NCBI GenBank assembly: GCA_958421275.1
Contig: CATZLI010000010.1
Location: forward strand, 1-64,000
DNA: 64,000 nucleotides
Direction of reading: 5' to 3'
Source of the DNA: an uncultured Collinsella sp.
Lineage (GTDB): Bacteria > Actinomycetota > Coriobacteriia > Coriobacteriales > Coriobacteriaceae
This document shows, piece after piece, positions 53,601-61,591 of the stretch. The translations under genes and the position numbers were made by a program. Numbering within the stretch: the stretch's first letter is position 1; each line of letters opens with the position of its first letter. The notes under the pieces are model-generated. The model saw only the letters and a list, made by a program, of their open reading frames with translations, had not been told where the DNA came from and searched no databases.

Positions 53601-54077
53601 GCCAACGATGAGGCACTCAAGGCCGATCTTGAGGCTGTCGACCACAAGGCATCCCTTGCCGCGGGAACGACGGGCAACGAGAAGCTGGTCAAGCTGAATG
53701 CCGCCTACGCTCGCTATAAGGCTGCCGTCGATGCCGCCGCTGGCCTCAAGGCTGCCCTGAGCGATGCCGATGCCAAGCTGTCCGATGCCAACGACGTCTA
53801 TGCCGCCGCGCTTGCCGAGCTTGGCGATGCCAAGGATGCCCTGGCTGCCGCACAGGCCGAGTACGACAAGTATCATCCCAAGGCTGAGCCGCAGGCCAAG
53901 CCTCAGGTTGCGCAGGCCGCTGCAAAGGCCCCCGTTGCCAAGAAACAGGCTGCGCCTGCCGCGCTCGCCCAGACCGGTGATGACTCCGCACTTGCGGGTG
54001 AGGTCTTCGTCATCGGTGGCATAACGCTCGTGGCCGCAGGCGTGACGCTGGGTGATCGTCGTCGCAAGCAGATGTAG
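50622..54077 (+). CDS. Large coiled-coil surface protein with CAP domain and LAQTG anchor
   Basis: A 1,151-residue predicted cell-wall protein. Residues 25-48 form the signal peptide (AVATVLTAGLIAQPL and SPLAAIAA). Long Ala-rich coiled coil spans about 75-450. A CAP (SCP/PR1-like) domain spans about 455-690 with the ECGHYLNII motif, in less GC-rich DNA. A second coil spans about 700-1110. The C terminus has LAQTG (1115-1119), a hydrophobic segment, and a basic tail DRRRKQ, the class E sortase type. A nine-G tract lies at codons 58-61 and could switch the gene on and off. AAAGGGAGAAAGCC precedes the ATG. It may be an adhesin; no ligand is known. Confidence 0.9.
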   Translation: MANYSPQHFEPRAKAVNVKGVANRAVATVLTAGLIAQPLMSPLAAIAAPSTDNGDSVQGGGSSVENTVTAGNQAVVKTAAQLAEESAKQLKDAQAAYDAAQKKADAAGQSQKQAQQQKNQASQAVTDNAAEQNEAEVAALQEKIDELKAAVEKTEQQQKKLGDLNDQLEQANKSVDEKTQALKDAETKRDEAKKALDDAQAKLEAMGMDEYEAAKKAVEDAQAKLDDANKAVTAAQANLDQAKAAEASAQQEKQNIEAALTTAQAKKQETAAALAAATTARDNAQQKFNQAQAALDAAVSGTGVDLSALEAAKIAAAGELKTAQDALEAATTADATAQANLQAAQTTVTAAQEKANAANAAVASAQSAYDAVNREYKDAASKRDAAKTAYEQAQQTEADKKAEYDRLVEVRQQKSNEFDQARAEVTDAHNAYDAANAEVEKLNQQIVDLKSNMTVDQNVISQGMFGFMNYIIGGSQFTATQKSNASTAVSMLMGTTDKQDWYDKYVDQDMSRDTNPLSLEQMRNALTYLDTQNNLRKANGQSELSVSLRMTAAAALNTSYSSNIWGHSNCYFDQGENLAGGGGAYTGGETEDTLGWPYTGLYTQEKEAFDKYVAQYGDELGSHRYDSYYIYQHYNSIYHECGHYLNIIDAGAKAIGIATGSGKNTDSEVTIFDYSGSTGQKDFTVSEFKKLVTDYIDSAYNAGGTQEQKEQLKQLQSKLAEAQKNFGTAGTAYSDALDKQESARDAYTAADTNVNTAKGEYEMAKSGTAAAKTAYDAAKDALGGIDIESLKQNLDAAKSKAATAQAALDKANATLADSKTKAAEAAAHKAKARSARDAAKAKSDQANEAYDNATASVKDLTAKREAAKTDLANKQGTLDDAKKADDTAQAGVDKAQTADTQAATALSDAKQAVAAKTQALSDAQAKVKAAEDELATANKAFERFAGAQKAVDDAKAAYDAAVAGVADAQKQLEAANEAVVDANLDIVKAKAELANDEALKADLEAVDHKASLAAGTTGNEKLVKLNAAYARYKAAVDAAAGLKAALSDADAKLSDANDVYAAALAELGDAKDALAAAQAEYDKYHPKAEPQAKPQVAQAAAKAPVAKKQAAPAALAQTGDDSALAGEVFVIGGITLVAAGVTLGDRRRKQM
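50795..50803 (+). repeat. Nine-G homopolymer (candidate phase-variation tract)
   Basis: Nine consecutive G bases inside the surface-protein gene, in frame as Q-G-G-G. One fewer G leads to a TAG after three codons; one more leads to an immediate TAG. Both shifts would cut the protein at about 63 residues, just past the signal peptide. Confidence 0.9.
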
Positions 54078-54144
54078 CGTTTCGAGCGTAGTTTCTGCAA
54101 CGAATTTCGGTTCATAGCAGGAGCGCTTCGATGGCTTAACCGAT

Positions 54145-54181
54145 AAGGCCGGCGCGCTGTCATACGCAGCGCGCTGGCCTT
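54145..54181 (+). terminator. Terminator of the surface-protein gene
   Basis: AAGGCCGGCGCGCTG pairs with CAGCGCGCTGGCCTT with one mismatch, followed by TCTTTG. It lies 70 bases past the stop. Confidence 0.8.
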
Positions 54182-54202
54182 TCTTTGTTTCGATATCAAA
54201 AA

Positions 54203-54237
54203 GCCCGGTCGGTAGCCGCGAAAGCTACCGACCGGGC
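54203..54237 (-). terminator. Terminator of the OPT transporter gene
   Basis: GCCCGGTCGGTAGC pairs perfectly with GCTACCGACCGGGC around CGCGAAA; on the minus strand a U-run (TTTTTGATA) follows. Confidence 0.85.
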
Positions 54238-54278
54238 AAATCGTAGGCAATATGGTTGCTGTCGAGCAGCTGCTCAGC

Positions 54279-55982
54279 CTATCCCAGCAGACTCAGACCG
54301 ACGGAGACAAACGCCAGGATAACGCCGACGATGGACTCGCCGCCCAGCAGGCCGCTGGCGACAACCAGGCCCTGCTCCTGAAAGGCGGCGTCCTTGGCAG
54401 CTCTCTCCTCGTCAGAAAGACCAGCGGTGGCGTCGCGGTGGGCGGACCACTTGTCGTAGGCGAGCTTGACGCAGGAGCCCAGGAATGCCGTGAGTGACAT
54501 GTAGAACGGCAGGTACACGCCCAGGCCGATCATCATGGCCGGAATGCCGAGCCAGTACATGACGATGCCGGCGATAAAGCCGCCTGCGAACCACGGCACG
54601 CTCGGGATGCCCGAGACCATGGTGGCGACCACACTTGCCTGCGCGGCAACGAAGCTCTTGTCGGGACCAAAGGCGTCCGGACCATAGGCGGTGACGAGTG
54701 CGACCATGACGGCGGCGGCGACCAGGGCGCCCACGATGCCGCCGATGGCTTGGCCGATCCACTGCGCACGCGGGTTGGTGCCCAGCACGGCGCCGGCCTT
54801 AAAGTCGTTCATGACGTCGCCCGCAAGGCCGCACGCCACGGCTACGATGCCGGCGATAAAGAACAGCTTGACCTGAGCGATCTGTGCGAAGGCAGCCACG
54901 ATGAGCATAACGATGAGGCCAAAGATCTCCATGGGGTCGATGCCCGTCTGGCCGCAGCTCTGTGCGCTCATGATGGTGGTGACAAAGGTGAACAGCGTCA
55001 CGATGACGGCCGGAACGGGGCCAAGGTCAAGCGCGATGGCGACGATCACGGCGATGGCGGCAGCGCTCAGGCCGATGATGCCGGCGTCGAGCTTAAGGGA
55101 GCCCGAGATGAGCGACTGCTCGTCGGTGTCGGTGGAGCTGTCGGCGGCAAGACCGCGGACGATACCGGCGACCTGCGGCAGGATGTCCTTGAGGACGACG
55201 GCGACGCCAAAGCCCATCATGAGGCCCATGCCCAGGGACTTGACGATGCCCTGCGCAGTCACAACGTCGAATAGGCCGGCAGCGGTTCCGCCAACGATGA
55301 TGCCAAAATTGCCCAGCAGCGCGCCGGCAAACCAGAAAGCGACCGGGGCGAAGCCCACGAGGAAGCCGACGGAGAGCAACATGGGCGAGTTGTAGATGGC
55401 AAAGGTCACGCCGGGGATATTGAGCGTGCACAGCATGCTGGGCACCACCCCCAGAGCGTCGCGAAGCACGCTGTAGATGCCGGCGATGGCCATGGAGCCA
55501 AAGAGCTGCTTGCCGGTCTTGCCGCCGGCCTCCGTCGCGCGCAGGGTCTGAGCTGCGGCGTTGCCGGTGGGGAACTCAAGCGCGGCGTCCACGATAAAGT
55601 GACGGTGGATGAGTGCCGTGGCCAGCAGGCCCAGGATAGTGCCGGCGAGTGCCACGATAAACATGTCGAGCCAGCTGATCTGGTCGGCATAGCCCAGCAT
55701 CCAGGCGCCCGGGATAGTAAACGCCAGGCCGCCGGCGACCATGGCGCCTGCGGACATGATGGTGTGGGTGACGTTTGCCTCGTTGAGGCTGGCGTTGCCC
55801 ATAAGCTTAAGGAAGAACAGCGAGATGACGGCAGCGAAGACGATCGGCCAGGGGAGTGCGCCCATCTTGAGGGCAGTGTAGGCCGAGCTTGCCGTGATGA
55901 TCACGCAGCCAAGGACGCCGATGACGACGCCGCGCAGCGTGAGTTGCCCGCGCATCGAAGCACGGTTCGAGGGATTGCTCAT
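54279..55982 (-). CDS. OPT-family oligopeptide transporter
   Basis: A 567-residue polytopic membrane protein of the OPT superfamily, probably importing small peptides or metal-chelate complexes. Fourteen or so helices are visible; GNASLNEANVTHTIMSAG near 62-80 and GNAAAQTLRATEAGGKTGKQ in the first third are OPT motifs. It is a single gene on the minus strand between convergent and divergent neighbours. Substrate cannot be assigned. Confidence 0.9.
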   Translation of the reverse strand: MSNPSNRASMRGQLTLRGVVIGVLGCVIITASSAYTALKMGALPWPIVFAAVISLFFLKLMGNASLNEANVTHTIMSAGAMVAGGLAFTIPGAWMLGYADQISWLDMFIVALAGTILGLLATALIHRHFIVDAALEFPTGNAAAQTLRATEAGGKTGKQLFGSMAIAGIYSVLRDALGVVPSMLCTLNIPGVTFAIYNSPMLLSVGFLVGFAPVAFWFAGALLGNFGIIVGGTAAGLFDVVTAQGIVKSLGMGLMMGFGVAVVLKDILPQVAGIVRGLAADSSTDTDEQSLISGSLKLDAGIIGLSAAAIAVIVAIALDLGPVPAVIVTLFTFVTTIMSAQSCGQTGIDPMEIFGLIVMLIVAAFAQIAQVKLFFIAGIVAVACGLAGDVMNDFKAGAVLGTNPRAQWIGQAIGGIVGALVAAAVMVALVTAYGPDAFGPDKSFVAAQASVVATMVSGIPSVPWFAGGFIAGIVMYWLGIPAMMIGLGVYLPFYMSLTAFLGSCVKLAYDKWSAHRDATAGLSDEERAAKDAAFQEQGLVVASGLLGGESIVGVILAFVSVGLSLLG

Positions 55983-56115
55983 ATAGAACTCCTTTGCGTA
56001 TATCCGCTTCCCCCGGGAGCGCCGCTACGGATACGGCGCGGGAAGTCGGGTTACCAAGGGCCGCCGCGTGAGCTCGCGCGCGACCGCGCACCAGTATAGC
56101 CGCAAGCTAGTCATT

Positions 56116-56145
56116 TTGGGACGGGGCTATTTTAGCTACCCCTGT
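56116..56145 (+). repeat. REP-like fragment (GGGACGGGG type)
   Basis: ATTTTGGGACGGGGCTATTTT, a truncated copy of the GGGACGGGG family that also forms part of the palindrome at 56153 and, inverted, the fragment near 57768. Confidence 0.45.
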
Positions 56146-56152
56146 TTGCCGA

Positions 56153-56228
56153 ATGATTATTCTGGGACGGGGATTTAAAAATCATTAGGTACGCAATGAT
56201 TTTTAAATCCCCGTCCCAGAATAATCAT
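56153..56228. repeat. 34-bp perfect inverted repeat
   Basis: Left arm 56153-56186, loop AGGTACGC (56187-56194), right arm 56195-56228, with 34 of 34 bases complementary. The arms include ATTCTGGGACGGGG. It lies 39 bases before the coaX start. Confidence 0.9.
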
Positions 56229-56266
56229 CGGGATATACTGCTGGGCAGACGAAAGGAGCGCCGACG

Positions 56267-57118
56267 ATGCTTAATGGGTGCGCATATATATTGACGGTCG
56301 ACGTGGGCAACACGTTCATTCGCTTTGGCCTGTTTGCAGAGGATTCGGCCGCGGCGCAGGAATGTCCGCTTGCGACGTGCGAGATCACCACGCCGTCGAG
56401 CATCACAGCAGACGAGGCGCGCATGCGTCTCGTGCAGGTCATGGCCGCGCTGGCGGCCGATGCGGGCATGCCCGGCGCGCTCGTTCCCGCGGCCGCAGTG
56501 CTGAGCTGCGTGGTCCCGGCGCTCGAGCGCCCGTGGAAGACGGCGCTTTCCCGCACCTGCACAGGACGCGTGCTCACCGTGGGGCCGGGACTTAAGACCG
56601 GCATGCCCGTGCACTACGACGACCCGGCCGAGATCGGCCCCGACCGCATTGCCGATGCCGTGGCGGCACGCGCCGTCTACGGCTCTCCCTGTATCGTGAT
56701 CGACCTGGGTACGACGACCAATATCGAGGTCATCGACGCGCACGGTACCTTTGTGGGCGGCGTCATCGCGCCGGGTCTGGCGCTCGGCGCCCGCTCGCTT
56801 TCGGCGGCTGCGGCGCGTCTACCCCAGGTCGAGCCCTCGGCACCGACGCATGTGATCGGCCGTAACACGCGCGAGGCCATGCGCTCGGGAGTGGTCTTGG
56901 GCGAGGTAGCCCGCATCGACGGCATGCTCGACATGGTGCTTGCCGAGATGCGCTCGACCAAGGCGGCGGGGGAGGATGGCGTGCCCATCGTCATCACCGG
57001 CGACGATGCCGAGGCGCTCGCGGCGTTGGTCGGCCACAGCCTGACGGTAGATGACGCACTGACGCTGCGGGGTCTCGCCGAGCTCTACCGCATCAACCAA
57101 AAGCCCCGCCGCGTGTAA
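56267..57118 (+). CDS. coaX: Type III pantothenate kinase
   Basis: A 283-residue ASKHA kinase that phosphorylates pantothenate, the first step of coenzyme A synthesis. DVGNTFIRFGLF is the phosphate-binding P loop, IGPDRIADAVAA the substrate site with Asp, and DLGTTTNIEVID the second phosphate motif. AAAGGAG lies nine bases before ATG 56267. It is preceded by a long palindrome. Confidence 0.93.
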   Translation: MLNGCAYILTVDVGNTFIRFGLFAEDSAAAQECPLATCEITTPSSITADEARMRLVQVMAALAADAGMPGALVPAAAVLSCVVPALERPWKTALSRTCTGRVLTVGPGLKTGMPVHYDDPAEIGPDRIADAVAARAVYGSPCIVIDLGTTTNIEVIDAHGTFVGGVIAPGLALGARSLSAAAARLPQVEPSAPTHVIGRNTREAMRSGVVLGEVARIDGMLDMVLAEMRSTKAAGEDGVPIVITGDDAEALAALVGHSLTVDDALTLRGLAELYRINQKPRRV

Positions 57119-57202
57119 AAGCGAGGGCGCCGGTGGGACAAACGCCTCCACCTTTCACCTGCTACAATGGGTCAAACTATTGCGATTACGGAGGTGTCTG
57201 CC

Positions 57203-57727
57203 ATGTCGGACGATCTTCATCAAACTTCGTCAGGCAAGCGCCTGGACGTCATTAGCTGGGACGAGTTCTTTATGAGCGTGGCCATCGCCGCGCAGCGCCG
57301 CAGCAAGGACCCCAACACGCAGGTGGGTGCGTGCATCGCCAGCACCAACCACCGCATCCTTTCGGTGGGCTACAACGGTACACCCTCGGCGCTCAACGAT
57401 GACTTTTTCCCGTGGGGTACGAGCGACGACCCGCTGCAGGACAAGCACAACTACGTGGTCCATGCCGAGGCCAACGCCGTGCTCAACTACCGTGGCTCGC
57501 TCAAGGACCTCGAGGGTTCCACGGTCTACGTCACGCTGTTCCCGTGCCACGACTGCGCCAAGATCCTGGCGCAGGTGGGCGTGGGCGAGGTTGTCTACCT
57601 GGACAACAAGTACGCCGACACCGATGATGGGCGCATCAGCCGCCGCATCCTCGACTCCTGTGGCATCAGCTACCGCCAGGTTATCGTCGATGTTCACATC
57701 GGCACCGAGGGGCAGGCTCAGCAGTAG
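57203..57727 (+). CDS. Deoxycytidylate (dCMP) deaminase family protein
   Basis: A 174-residue zinc deaminase of the dCMP/ComEB type. The zinc ligands and catalytic Glu are in VVHAEANAVL and PCHDCAKIL. WGTSDD and the N-terminal ISWDEFFMSVA are typical of the family. It would convert dCMP to dUMP for dTMP synthesis; a ComEB-like role is possible. ATG 57203 has GGAGGTG upstream. Confidence 0.92.
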   Translation: MSDDLHQTSSGKRLDVISWDEFFMSVAIAAQRRSKDPNTQVGACIASTNHRILSVGYNGTPSALNDDFFPWGTSDDPLQDKHNYVVHAEANAVLNYRGSLKDLEGSTVYVTLFPCHDCAKILAQVGVGEVVYLDNKYADTDDGRISRRILDSCGISYRQVIVDVHIGTEGQAQQ

Positions 57728-57767
57728 CGCGTGGCAACGCCAGCTGGCAACAAAAGGCAGCCAAAAG

Positions 57768-57790
57768 AGCCCCGTCCCAAATTGACTACT
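57768..57790 (-). repeat. REP-like fragment (GGGACGGGG type), inverted
   Basis: AGCCCCGTCCCAAATTGA reads GGGACGGGGCT on the minus strand, a truncated relative of the copy near 56116, at the opposite end of the coaX/deaminase pair. Confidence 0.4.
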
Positions 57791-57899
57791 CGTGAAAGTC
57801 GCGTCTGCGCGCATGGACGGCTCGTGAGCGGGTACACGGCTGTAGTAACATAGCTTCTGTCCGCGGGCGCGCCCGCGTAATTGTGAGAAAGGAGCCCCT

Positions 57900-58178
57900 G
57901 TGGCTGTTAACGAAGAGCTGCTTAAGAAGGTTCTTGAAGAGATTCGCCCCAACCTGCAGGCCGACGGCGGCGATATGGAGTATGTGGGCGTTGACGACGA
58001 GGGCGTCGTCAAACTGGAGCTGCAGGGCGCTTGCGCCGGCTGCCCCATGAGCTCGCTGACCCTGTCCATGGGCATCGAGCGCATCCTGAAGGAGCATGTG
58101 CCCGGCGTTACCCGTGTCGAGCAGGTCAATGCCTCCGGCGAGACCGACGACCTGTACGACGAGTACGCGCCGTTCTAA
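57900..58178 (+). CDS. NifU-like Fe-S scaffold domain protein
   Basis: A 92-residue NifU C-terminal-type domain. The CxxC motif is in GACAGCPMSSLT (near residues 44-49), where an iron-sulfur cluster binds. It is a single-domain protein for building or carrying Fe-S clusters, useful to the radical-SAM and dehydratase enzymes in the region. Start is GTG 57900 with AAAGGAG upstream. Confidence 0.92.
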   Translation: MAVNEELLKKVLEEIRPNLQADGGDMEYVGVDDEGVVKLELQGACAGCPMSSLTLSMGIERILKEHVPGVTRVEQVNASGETDDLYDEYAPF

Positions 58179-58287
58179 GATGCGAAAGCTGCGGACGGCA
58201 TACTCCGCATAGACGTTACGCCCAAATATGCGGCTGCGAGCGCAAGGCCCGCGGCCGCATTTGTATGTAGGGAGTAGGAGGGTCGAC

Positions 58288-59109
58288 ATGCTCAACGACT
58301 TCTACCATATGCTTGATCCTGTCGCGATCTCGGCGGGCCCCATCACCATCTACTGGTACGGCCTGGCCTACGTGGTCGGCGCTCTGCTCACGGCGGTCGT
58401 CATGTACCGCACACAGCGTCGCTGGGGCTTTAACATCACGATTGACGACCTGACGAGTGTCGTGGTCGGCGTGGTCTTTGGCCTCATTATCGGTGCGCGC
58501 CTGTTCTACGTCGTCTTTTATGGTGATGGCTACTACTGGGCGCACCCGCTCGAGATCTTTGCCACCAACGAGGGCGGCATGAGCTTCCATGGCGGCTTGG
58601 TGGGCGGCATTATCGGCGGCATCATTGTGTGCCGCATGTATAAGCTCGATGCCTGGACTTTGGCAGACCTTGCCGTCATAGGCGCGCCGCTGGCCTTGTG
58701 CCTGGGCCGTTGTGCCAACTTTGTCAACGGTGAGCTGTGGGGCAAGCCGACCGATCTGCCATGGGGCGTGGTCTTTGGCGGGGCTGCGGGCGATATGCCG
58801 CGTCACCCCTCCCAGCTCTACGAGGCATTTCTTGAGGGCATCGTGCTCTTTTGCATTCTGCAGGTGCTCAGCCGCAAAAAGCCGCTACTGCCCCAAGGCA
58901 CGTTTATGGGCGTGTTTGTGATGGGTTACGGCATCGTCCGCTTCCTCATTGAGTTTGTGCGCGTGCCCGATGCCCAGCTGGGCTATCTGCTTGGTGGCGT
59001 CATCACGATGGGTCAGCTGCTGAGCCTGCCGCTCGTAATCGCGGGCCTGGCGCTCATCATCTTTGCTCGTCGCCGCAACCAACCCCAGCGCATCTACCTC
59101 GACGCCTAA
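58288..59109 (+). CDS. lgt: Prolipoprotein diacylglyceryl transferase
   Basis: A 273-residue membrane enzyme that attaches diacylglycerol to the Cys of prolipoproteins. FHGGLVGG carries the conserved His and GRCANFVNGELWG the family signature; seven helices are visible. It is the step before signal peptidase II, needed for the lipoprotein at 36445-37440. ATG 58288 follows GGAGTAGGAGG. Confidence 0.93.
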   Translation: MLNDFYHMLDPVAISAGPITIYWYGLAYVVGALLTAVVMYRTQRRWGFNITIDDLTSVVVGVVFGLIIGARLFYVVFYGDGYYWAHPLEIFATNEGGMSFHGGLVGGIIGGIIVCRMYKLDAWTLADLAVIGAPLALCLGRCANFVNGELWGKPTDLPWGVVFGGAAGDMPRHPSQLYEAFLEGIVLFCILQVLSRKKPLLPQGTFMGVFVMGYGIVRFLIEFVRVPDAQLGYLLGGVITMGQLLSLPLVIAGLALIIFARRRNQPQRIYLDA

Positions 59110-59144
59110 CCACCACAAAGGGGACAGGCACCTTTGTGGCGGTT
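59110..59144 (+). repeat. REP-like element (GGGACAGGCACC type)
   Basis: CCACCACAAAGGGGACAGG and CACCTTTGTGGCGG, a match to the 37557 element, right after the lgt stop. Confidence 0.6.
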
Positions 59145-59175
59145 CGCTGGGCAACGATGACAGAACAATAACGTT

Positions 59176-59224
59176 TCCCCAGATAAAACCTGCCAAAATA
59201 AACCTGTCCCTATTTGGCAGGTTT
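59176..59224 (-). repeat. REP-like element (CTGCCAAATAGGGACAGG type), inverted
   Basis: On the minus strand CCTGCCAAATAGGGACAGG precedes TTTATTTTGGCAGG, matching the 17653/21215/27583 family. It abuts the start region of the next gene, leaving only about 20 bases. Confidence 0.6.
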
Positions 59225-59243
59225 CTAGAAAGGCTTTCGGACT

Positions 59244-61427
59244 GTGAAGGATTCCGACCTCTCCACAACGGCTGCGCGCGACGCTGCCCGCATCGTCTGG
59301 TTTAAGCGCTACCCCGCCAAGCAGACGCTCATCGCATTTTTGCTCGCGCTGTTGGCGACCACGGCGTTTTCCATCGATCCTGCCCCGGTGTCGAGCAACG
59401 CAGTCTTGGCGATTGACCCCAAAGCCTCGGGCATGCTGTACGTGTGCTACGAGGTGCTCCTCTCGTTTGCCGGCCATACCGACGCGGTCATGCTGCTTGC
59501 ACTTGCCTGCCTGCTCACCTTGCCGTTTCGCTACGTGTTCTTTGGCCGTGGCGACACCTGGCGTCCATCGATCATTCTGCCGTCGCTGCTCTTCGCCATC
59601 TGCATGGTGTTCGGCCGCAGCTACGATCTCACCGACTCGGCCGAGATTGTCCTTGGCGACAAAGCCCGCATCATCTGCGCCTGGATTGGCGGCGCGGGCT
59701 GGATGCTCTTGGCGGTCGTTGCCTTCTACCTTGCCTTTGAGTGTCTAGATTGGCTGAGCTCTCGGCGCATTCCGTTTTCCGAAGCGCACTTTGGCCGCGT
59801 ATGGCGTGTGACTCACGCCGTGCTCTCGGTCCATCCCTTTGCCGAGCCCTTCCTGGTGCTTATGATCGCCTGGACGCCCACGCTCATCGCTTCGCTGCCT
59901 GGCCTTTTTATGGGAGATACGGGCGCGCAGATTCGCCAGTGGTTCAACTATCCCAACGGCACGAGCGACTACCTGCGCCTACTCAACCCCAACGTGCTGC
60001 TCAACGGGCATCATCCTGTAGTGCACACGGCCATTATCGGCTCGTGCGTTCAGCTGGGGCTTTCACTGTTCAACAGCGCCAACGCAGGTCTTGCCATCTA
60101 TACCTGCGCTCAATTTGTCATCACGGCTGCCTGCATGGCCTATTCCATTTCGTCGCTGCGCAAACTGGGCGTGAGCCTGCCGGTTCGCGGTGCGATCCTG
60201 CTGTTCTTTGCGTTTATGCCGATGTTCTCTAACTACGCGGCGTTGCTCACCAAAGACGTGCTCTTTGCCGACGCGTTCTTGGTGCTGCTGGTACAGACCG
60301 TCAAGCTCGTGGCATGTGGCTTGCCCCGTCGTGATGCCAATGTCGAGCGAGCGGGCGAGAAAGCCCCCGTGCTCTTTGCGCGCCACGACTGGCTGCTGCT
60401 CGCTCTGGGCGCCATGGGTTCCACGTTTCTGCGCAACGGCGGCCTGGTGTTTCCCCTGGCGGCATGCGTAATCGCGGCGGCGTTTTGCGTATGGGACGTG
60501 CATGTGGCTCGTCGTGCAGCCAAGCAGACTGGCGCTGCGCCTTCGGGCGCCATCCCGCGTTTCCGCTGGGTTGGCGTTCTCGCGGTGCTCGCGCTCTGCC
60601 TTGCCTCTAATATGTACTTCACCAAGGTCTTTATGCCGGCGCACGACATTACGCCCGGCTCCAAGCGCGAAATCCTTTCGATTCCGTTCCAGCAGACGGC
60701 TCGTTTCGTCCAAAAGCACGACGGCCTCAACTCGGGCGTCAACCCTACGGTTAAGGAGGACGGCACCATCGTGGAGGCTCCTTGCGACGGCTTGGTGACC
60801 GACGAAGAGCGTGCCGCGATCGATCGTGTACTCAAGTACGAGAACCTGGGCCGCCGCTACAACCCCGACAAGTCCGATGCCGTCAAGAACTGCTTTAACG
60901 AGTACGCCTCGCAGGAGGACATCGATGCCTATTTTGAGGTATGGGCTCAGATGTTTAAGAAGGATCCCGAGTGCTATATTTCGGCGCTTATCAATAACTA
61001 CTATGGTTATTTTTATCCGAGCGCGCGCGATGCCTGGGTCTACAGCACGGCGCGTAGCGCCGAGATCATGGCGCGTCCCGACAACCTCAAGTACTTCGAC
61101 TTCCATCCGGTTGACAGCAACGTGGTGCGCTGGTGTGACCACCTGATCAATCTGTACCGTGTGGCGGTGCAGCGCATCCCGTTTATCTCGCTCACCATGA
61201 GCTCGGCCACCTATGTGTGGATCATGATCGCCGTGGTGGTCTACCTGCTGCGTCGTCATTCATGGCGTGCGCTGGCGATCTGGGTGCCGCTGTTGGGCGT
61301 ACTCGCCGTGTGCCTGATTGGCCCGTGCAACGGCTCGACCTACATGCGCTACCTGTATCCGGTCATCGCCTGCATGCCCTTCGCCATCGGCGCCACCGTC
61401 ACCCGCAGCGACTTCCTCTGGTCCTAA
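59244..61427 (+). CDS. Large polytopic membrane protein (DUF6020-like)
   Basis: A 727-residue protein with an N-terminal helix set (residues 25-170) and many helices to about residue 420, a soluble stretch of about 180 residues (about 460-640, with QQTARFVQKHDG and NPDKSDAVKN), and final helices. It resembles DUF6020-like proteins; their membership of glycosyltransferase C superfamilies is unproven. The motif GDTGAQIRQW in an outside loop is a candidate active site. GTG 59244 has GAAAGGC upstream. Function unknown. Confidence 0.75.
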   Translation: MKDSDLSTTAARDAARIVWFKRYPAKQTLIAFLLALLATTAFSIDPAPVSSNAVLAIDPKASGMLYVCYEVLLSFAGHTDAVMLLALACLLTLPFRYVFFGRGDTWRPSIILPSLLFAICMVFGRSYDLTDSAEIVLGDKARIICAWIGGAGWMLLAVVAFYLAFECLDWLSSRRIPFSEAHFGRVWRVTHAVLSVHPFAEPFLVLMIAWTPTLIASLPGLFMGDTGAQIRQWFNYPNGTSDYLRLLNPNVLLNGHHPVVHTAIIGSCVQLGLSLFNSANAGLAIYTCAQFVITAACMAYSISSLRKLGVSLPVRGAILLFFAFMPMFSNYAALLTKDVLFADAFLVLLVQTVKLVACGLPRRDANVERAGEKAPVLFARHDWLLLALGAMGSTFLRNGGLVFPLAACVIAAAFCVWDVHVARRAAKQTGAAPSGAIPRFRWVGVLAVLALCLASNMYFTKVFMPAHDITPGSKREILSIPFQQTARFVQKHDGLNSGVNPTVKEDGTIVEAPCDGLVTDEERAAIDRVLKYENLGRRYNPDKSDAVKNCFNEYASQEDIDAYFEVWAQMFKKDPECYISALINNYYGYFYPSARDAWVYSTARSAEIMARPDNLKYFDFHPVDSNVVRWCDHLINLYRVAVQRIPFISLTMSSATYVWIMIAVVVYLLRRHSWRALAIWVPLLGVLAVCLIGPCNGSTYMRYLYPVIACMPFAIGATVTRSDFLWS

Positions 61428-61428
61428 C

Positions 61429-61461
61429 TTGGTGCATTGGGGTCAGGTTTCTTTGCACCAA
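61429..61461 (+). repeat. REP-like palindrome (TTGGTGCA type)
   Basis: TTGGTGCATTGGGGTCAGG and TTTCTTTGCACCAA: the ends TTGGTGCA and TGCACCAA are inverted, with GGGGTCAGG inside. It starts at the stop codon of the membrane protein gene, and a half-copy is at 26355. Confidence 0.6.
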
Positions 61462-61591
61462 AGGGGGCATCATCACGACGCCTTCATTTTGGGGTTTATC
61501 TCGCAGGCCAGTAGGTATATCATAACGACGTTTGTTTATATTGCCCGAGCATCTGCGCTGGGCTTTAGGTCGAAACCGATAGGAGACACGT

